Shown here: piece after piece, positions 22,655 to 26,215 of the stretch
Layout of the letters: every line of letters begins with the position of its first letter
Numbering within the stretch: position 1 is the stretch's first letter
Assembly: GCA_000435055.1 (NCBI GenBank)
Contig: FR879676.1
Location: 1-26,215, forward strand
Length of the DNA: 26,215 bases
Source of the DNA: Clostridium sp. CAG:138
GTDB taxonomy: Bacteria; Bacillota; Clostridia; Christensenellales; CAG-138
Direction of reading: 5' to 3'
Program-made: the position numbers and the translations under genes
Notes under the pieces: generated by a model
What the model was told of the DNA's origin: nothing
The model's database searches: none
What the model saw: only the letters and a program-made list of their open reading frames with translations

Positions 22655-24082
22655 ATGAAAAGAACGAACGGAAAAGCCTTATCGGTAAACAATGCAAAAC
22701 GGCGTATAGGCATAAACGCCCGCCGTGTTATAACGCTGACGCTGTCGAACATTGCGCTTCAGGCTCTCGGGTTTGTGTACAGAATGATGCTTACGGATTG
22801 TGCGGGAACAACCGCACTCGGTCTGCAATCGCTTGTGATGCAGATTTATTCAATTGCGGTTTCCGTCTGCATATCCGGGCTCAATGTTGCGGTCATCACC
22901 GTTGCTGCGCGGCTGAATGCAGCGGGAGGTCGGGGCATTCGCACCCTGACGCGCTGTGCACTGCTTGCGTTCTGCGTGCTGTTTTTGCTTTCCGCTGTTC
23001 CTTCGTTTATACTGCGCAGGTCGATCGCACTTCGCCTCATAGGAGACTGCAAAACGGAGGGTGCGATACCGCTCGTTTTGATATGCATATTCCTGACGGG
23101 AACGGAGAACATCCTAAAATCCGTGCATATTGCGGCGGGACGCGTTCGCACGACCGCTTTCAGCGAGATAACGGAACAGACGGCGCGGTTTTTTCTTGTT
23201 TGGCTGCTGTTGAAAAGCTTTGCGGCGAACGGTGCTTTTGCAATGCAGGGCGAACCGAGTTTCAGCGTGAAGCTTATAATCACGGGTATGGTGCTGAGTG
23301 AGTTTTTCAGCGTCGGATTCCTTTCCGTATCGTATTTCAGAACATTTGTAAAGAAAAATCGAACGTTTGCGGATACCCGGCCCGCTGCGGGGAGGTTTTC
23401 GGGTTTATTTTCGGAGCTTTGCGAAATACTGCTGCCGGCTGCATTGACAAGCGTCCTCGGAACGGTTTTTTCATCGGCTGCCGCGCTGCTGCTTCCGGGG
23501 CGGCTGTATGCTGCCGGCTATTCGCGTGAAGCGGCATTGCAAACAATCGGCGTGCTCAACTCGGTTGCGGTTCCGCTTGTTGTGCTGCCGATGGCGTTTG
23601 CGGGTGCGGTTGCGGCTGTGTGTATGCCGGCTGTTTCTGCGGCGGTTCAAAATAACAACGAAAATCTGCATAGAATTGTCAAAAAATCAGTAGGTGTACT
23701 GACTTTTGCCGTTGCGGCGAATCTTTTGCTTCTGCCGTTTTTGAAGAAACTGTCCGCACTTCTCTTCGGAATCGTTCCGGATTGGGGCGTGTTTATTCTG
23801 CTGACGCTGAAATCCTGCATAATACATTTTCAAATAGTAACGACAGCGATACTGAACGGCCTAAAGGAGCAGAAAATCGTGCTTGCGTACACCGTTTTGA
23901 GTGAGGGACTGCAATTGATTTTGATTTATCTGTTTGCCGCGCTTCCGCAGCTGCATATTTACGGCTGCCTTGCCGCAATGGCGGCGGGGGAAGGGCTGAG
24001 GCTTGCTTTAAGTGTGAAAAGAATCAGACTGATACTGAACGGAAATGTGAAGGGTGCGGAGCGGAGAATGCTGCCGCAATAA
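22655..24082 (+). CDS. Lipid-linked polysaccharide flippase, SpoVB/MurJ-like (MOP superfamily)
   Basis: The 475-residue protein has about 14 membrane helices with short charged loops, the layout of the polysaccharide transporter branch of the MOP superfamily. LSNIALQALGFVYRMMLTDCAGTTALGLQSL (in two overlapping parts around residues 30-60) resembles the start of SpoVB. The segment IAAGRVRTTAFSEITEQ (about 159-175) matches its central loop. SpoVB acts in cortex peptidoglycan synthesis during sporulation, and MurJ relatives flip lipid II. Given the sporulation genes nearby, a cortex role is likely but not certain. ATG 22655 has only a weak GGCGGAAAT upstream and no recognised sigma-E promoter. 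It is monocistronic, with a terminator before and after. Confidence 0.83.
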   Translation: MKRTNGKALSVNNAKRRIGINARRVITLTLSNIALQALGFVYRMMLTDCAGTTALGLQSLVMQIYSIAVSVCISGLNVAVITVAARLNAAGGRGIRTLTRCALLAFCVLFLLSAVPSFILRRSIALRLIGDCKTEGAIPLVLICIFLTGTENILKSVHIAAGRVRTTAFSEITEQTARFFLVWLLLKSFAANGAFAMQGEPSFSVKLIITGMVLSEFFSVGFLSVSYFRTFVKKNRTFADTRPAAGRFSGLFSELCEILLPAALTSVLGTVFSSAAALLLPGRLYAAGYSREAALQTIGVLNSVAVPLVVLPMAFAGAVAAVCMPAVSAAVQNNNENLHRIVKKSVGVLTFAVAANLLLLPFLKKLSALLFGIVPDWGVFILLTLKSCIIHFQIVTTAILNGLKEQKIVLAYTVLSEGLQLILIYLFAALPQLHIYGCLAAMAAGEGLRLALSVKRIRLILNGNVKGAERRMLPQ

Positions 24083-24101
24083 AGCTGAACTTAAACAACA
24101 A

Positions 24102-24158
24102 AGCCGAGCCGCCGCATTGTGCGCAGTGCCGGGGAATGCGGCGATTCGGCTGCCGTTT
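24102..24158. terminator. Bidirectional terminator between the flippase and U32 genes
   Basis: AGCCGA (24102-24107) pairs with TCGGCT (24146-24151), and CGCCGCATT (24110-24118) with AATGCGGCG (24135-24143). TTTT (24155-24158) follows on the plus side and TTTGTTGTTT on the minus side. It serves both converging genes. Confidence 0.75.
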
Positions 24159-24161
24159 TAA

Positions 24162-25409
24162 CTAAGCGGAAAAAACAGGGTTCTTTTTCGCTGCAACTCT
24201 TAAAATGCTTCCGGGTGCAACGGGTTCGCTGCATCCGATGTACAACTTTTGACAAGGATGCGGCGCACTCTGCTGCATCTCGCCTTCTTCGCTGCGTATG
24301 CCGTTCACGCGGAATGTGCGGGCAACATCTTTGGGTGCAAGAATATGCAGCTCATCGCCGTCAAAGAAACGGTTGCGCTGTTCAACATGAGCAATTTTGC
24401 GTTCCGAATCATAGTCAAGCACAACAGCGGCAATTGCATAATCCTGAATATAACCGCCTGATTCCGGTGCCATGAGCGGAGCTTTCGAACCCATTGCATC
24501 GTTGTCAAGCATGAAGCCCGTTGTGTACGGACGGTGGCTGATTCGGTTCAGTTCGTTCATAACAAGCTCCATATCGCATCCGTCCAGTGCCATTCGATAG
24601 GCGTTCACGACAGTTGCAACGTAAAGAATGGATTTCATCCTGCCTTCGATTTTGAGGCTGATAATGCCTGAATCGATAACTTCGCTTAAATGCTCCGCCA
24701 TGCACATATCGCGTGAATTAAGAATAAAACTCCCTTTCCTGTCCGCAACAACGGTGAAATATTCGCCGCCCTTTCCGCGTTCGCGGATTTCATATGACCA
24801 GCGGCAGGGCTGAACGCATTCGCCGCGGTTGCTGTCGCGCCCGTCGATATAATTGCTGAAAAGACATCTTCCGGAGTAGCTCACGCACATTGCACCGTGA
24901 ACAAATGCTTCAAGCTCAAGGGTTTCGGGCAGTTTACGGCGCATTTGTGCAATTTGTGAAAGCGTCAGTTCGCGCGCCAACACAATGCGTTCAATGCCCT
25001 GTTCATGCCAGAACAGCGCAGCTTCGGAATTGAGGGTGTTTGCCTGCGTGCTCAGATGAAGCGGGAGGTTCGGTGCAACACGTTTTGCAATTCGGATAAC
25101 GGACGGGTCGTTGATGATGAGTGCATCCGCGCCTGCTGCATCAAGTGCTGCAATCGTTTCGGGCAGATTTTCCAAATCTTCATCACGCATAAACGCATTC
25201 ACGGTGACGTAAACCTTCACACTGCGTTCGTGCGCATATCTAACGGCCTCCGCAACCTGTTCAAGCGTAAAATTATCCGCAAGGTTGCGCAGCGAGAATG
25301 CGGTTGTTCCGAGATACACGGCGTCCGCGCCGAATTGAATTGCGGTCACGAAACGTTCCCAGTTGCCCGCCGGGGCAAGGAGTTCAATTTTTCTTTGTTT
25401 ATCAGCCAT
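24162..25409 (-). CDS. U32 family protein (tRNA hydroxylation type)
   Basis: Originally called peptidase U32, members of this family include proteins needed for prephenate-dependent 5-hydroxyuridine formation in tRNA (TrhP; YrrN/YrrO in Bacillus). The 415 residues have the TIM-barrel start ELLAPAGNWERFVTAIQFGADAVY (about 9-32, given in two overlapping stretches), AFVHGAMCVSYSGRCLFSNY (168-187) and SNRGECVQPCRW (193-204). Cys175, 182, 198 and 236 are candidates for the Fe-S cluster reported in U32 relatives, and Cys202 is an extra one. The block ISLKIEGRMKSILYVATVVNAYR and a C-terminal beta domain follow. ATG 25409 has a weak AGGTG upstream. It is 51 bp from the DUF2461 gene in the same direction. 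Confidence 0.92.
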   Translation of the reverse strand: MADKQRKIELLAPAGNWERFVTAIQFGADAVYLGTTAFSLRNLADNFTLEQVAEAVRYAHERSVKVYVTVNAFMRDEDLENLPETIAALDAAGADALIINDPSVIRIAKRVAPNLPLHLSTQANTLNSEAALFWHEQGIERIVLARELTLSQIAQMRRKLPETLELEAFVHGAMCVSYSGRCLFSNYIDGRDSNRGECVQPCRWSYEIRERGKGGEYFTVVADRKGSFILNSRDMCMAEHLSEVIDSGIISLKIEGRMKSILYVATVVNAYRMALDGCDMELVMNELNRISHRPYTTGFMLDNDAMGSKAPLMAPESGGYIQDYAIAAVVLDYDSERKIAHVEQRNRFFDGDELHILAPKDVARTFRVNGIRSEEGEMQQSAPHPCQKLYIGCSEPVAPGSILRVAAKKNPVFSA

Positions 25410-25460
25410 ATTTCACCTGTTGTTCAGTTTATTGAAGTATAAAAATAACAATGAAATTAA

Positions 25461-26150
25461 TCATACGTCTTCGCTTATCACGGAGCGGAGAAAGTGATAC
25501 ATCGGCGAGAGTGCGGAAAACTCGTCCGTCAGCACATCAAGGATGTTCGACGGCGCGATAAGCGCGCCGACCCCGGGAATTGTCTTCATCCACGCAAAAG
25601 TCTTAACGTTCAGATAGGGTTTCAGCTCAGCGGGTGCATCGGGGAATCTGTCGCGTCTGTAGCTTTCGCAGCTGTAAATAAATCCGCGCGCTTCAAGCGA
25701 ATGTGCAAGCTCGAGAAATTTCATCGGAGCGGCAAGTATCTTTTTTCGATATGCTGCCATGAATGCCGGGGTTGATGAATAAAACCCGCAGCCGTAATCG
25801 TATCGGTGCGGCGTGATTTCAAACCAGAGCGTGCAGCCTTCGCTTATGCGCGTGCGCGGATATCTGAACCCGATCCACATGTGGTCTCGATAGGGGGATT
25901 TGTCCTTTGTGAAGCGGGTGTCACGGCGAATGCGCGAAACGGAAGCATTGATGCTCGGATTAAAATTGCCGTCGATATCAAGAGCCGTCGGCATCAGCGC
26001 AGCGGCAAGCCGCCGCATGGGATCGCGGACGAATTGCTCATAGCGCTTGCGGTTCGCTTCGAACCAATCTGCATTGTTGTTAAATCCGATTTCAAGCAGG
26101 AAACGGAAAGTTTCCGCCGAAAATCCATTAAATATTTCTTTGCTGTTCAT
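25461..26150 (-). CDS. DUF2461 family protein
   Basis: The 229 residues match the DUF2461 pattern as I know it: LLEIGFNNNADWFEANRKRY near the start (about 19-38), SRIRRDTRFTKDKSPYRDHMWIGF (about 72-95, in two parts), LWFEITPHRYDYGCGFYSS, and a C-terminal half with YRRDRFPDAPAELKPYL. This family is widespread and has no established function. The protein is soluble, with no signal peptide or metal motif. ATG 26150 is the only sensible start but has no clear ribosome site. The region upstream runs to the window edge, so promoter and operon partners cannot be judged. It is probably cotranscribed with the U32 gene. Confidence 0.9.
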   Translation of the reverse strand: MNSKEIFNGFSAETFRFLLEIGFNNNADWFEANRKRYEQFVRDPMRRLAAALMPTALDIDGNFNPSINASVSRIRRDTRFTKDKSPYRDHMWIGFRYPRTRISEGCTLWFEITPHRYDYGCGFYSSTPAFMAAYRKKILAAPMKFLELAHSLEARGFIYSCESYRRDRFPDAPAELKPYLNVKTFAWMKTIPGVGALIAPSNILDVLTDEFSALSPMYHFLRSVISEDV

Positions 26151-26215
26151 ATTCGTGTGTTTGCCGGATGCTTATTGATGATTTGCAGAAATTTGCCCGT
26201 TCGGAGCCGCAGTGA

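Overview
The window comes from an endospore-forming member of the Bacillota, most likely class Clostridia. The evidence is a germination protease (gpr), a complete gerA-type germinant receptor operon, a PdaB-like deacetylase behind a sigma-E-like promoter, a SpoVB-like flippase, strong AGGAGG-type ribosome sites and a typical tig-clpP-clpX cluster. Base composition is moderate and even throughout. I see no insertion sequence, prophage, CRISPR array, tRNA or rRNA, so this looks like ordinary chromosome. Genus cannot be fixed from the sequence.

Left part (1-9.1 kb): the 3' end of an unrecognised gene is closed by a strong terminator. rpsT (minus, UUG start, near-consensus promoter) diverges from gpr. 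A long minus-strand block follows, transcribed from right to left: tig, clpP, clpX, an FAH-family hydrolase and rqcH. It groups nascent-chain folding, ATP-dependent proteolysis and ribosome quality control. tig has tandem sigma-A promoters and a leader of about 210 nt. The tig-clpP gap carries two large inverted repeats.

Middle (9.1-14.7 kb): a sporulation/germination segment. A membrane-anchored PdaB-like deacetylase (minus) diverges from a five-gene plus-strand operon: gerA subunit, a 41-residue very basic micro-ORF joined by ATGA overlaps on both sides, gerB subunit, gerC lipoprotein, and a 51-residue two-helix membrane protein resembling D-subunits of germinant receptors. A rho-independent terminator closes it.

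Next (14.7-17.7 kb): mscL (own promoter, C-terminal zinc ribbon), a SEC-C metal-binding protein, a lipoate-protein ligase and a hypothetical 148-residue protein, all plus strand.

Right part (17.7-26.2 kb): the 383-bp gap before uvrC has an orphan minus-strand terminator, a -10 element facing it, an 18-bp two-part inverted repeat and a potential pseudoknot. It is the best candidate here for an undescribed structured small RNA. uvrC appears leaderless. It heads a plus-strand unit with a Cof-type HAD phosphatase, a ROK sugar kinase (overlapping the HAD gene by 20 bp) and a proteasome-fold protein whose residues after Met removal would be Ser1 and Asp17. A SpoVB-like flippase then converges on a U32 family protein and a DUF2461 protein, both on the minus strand.
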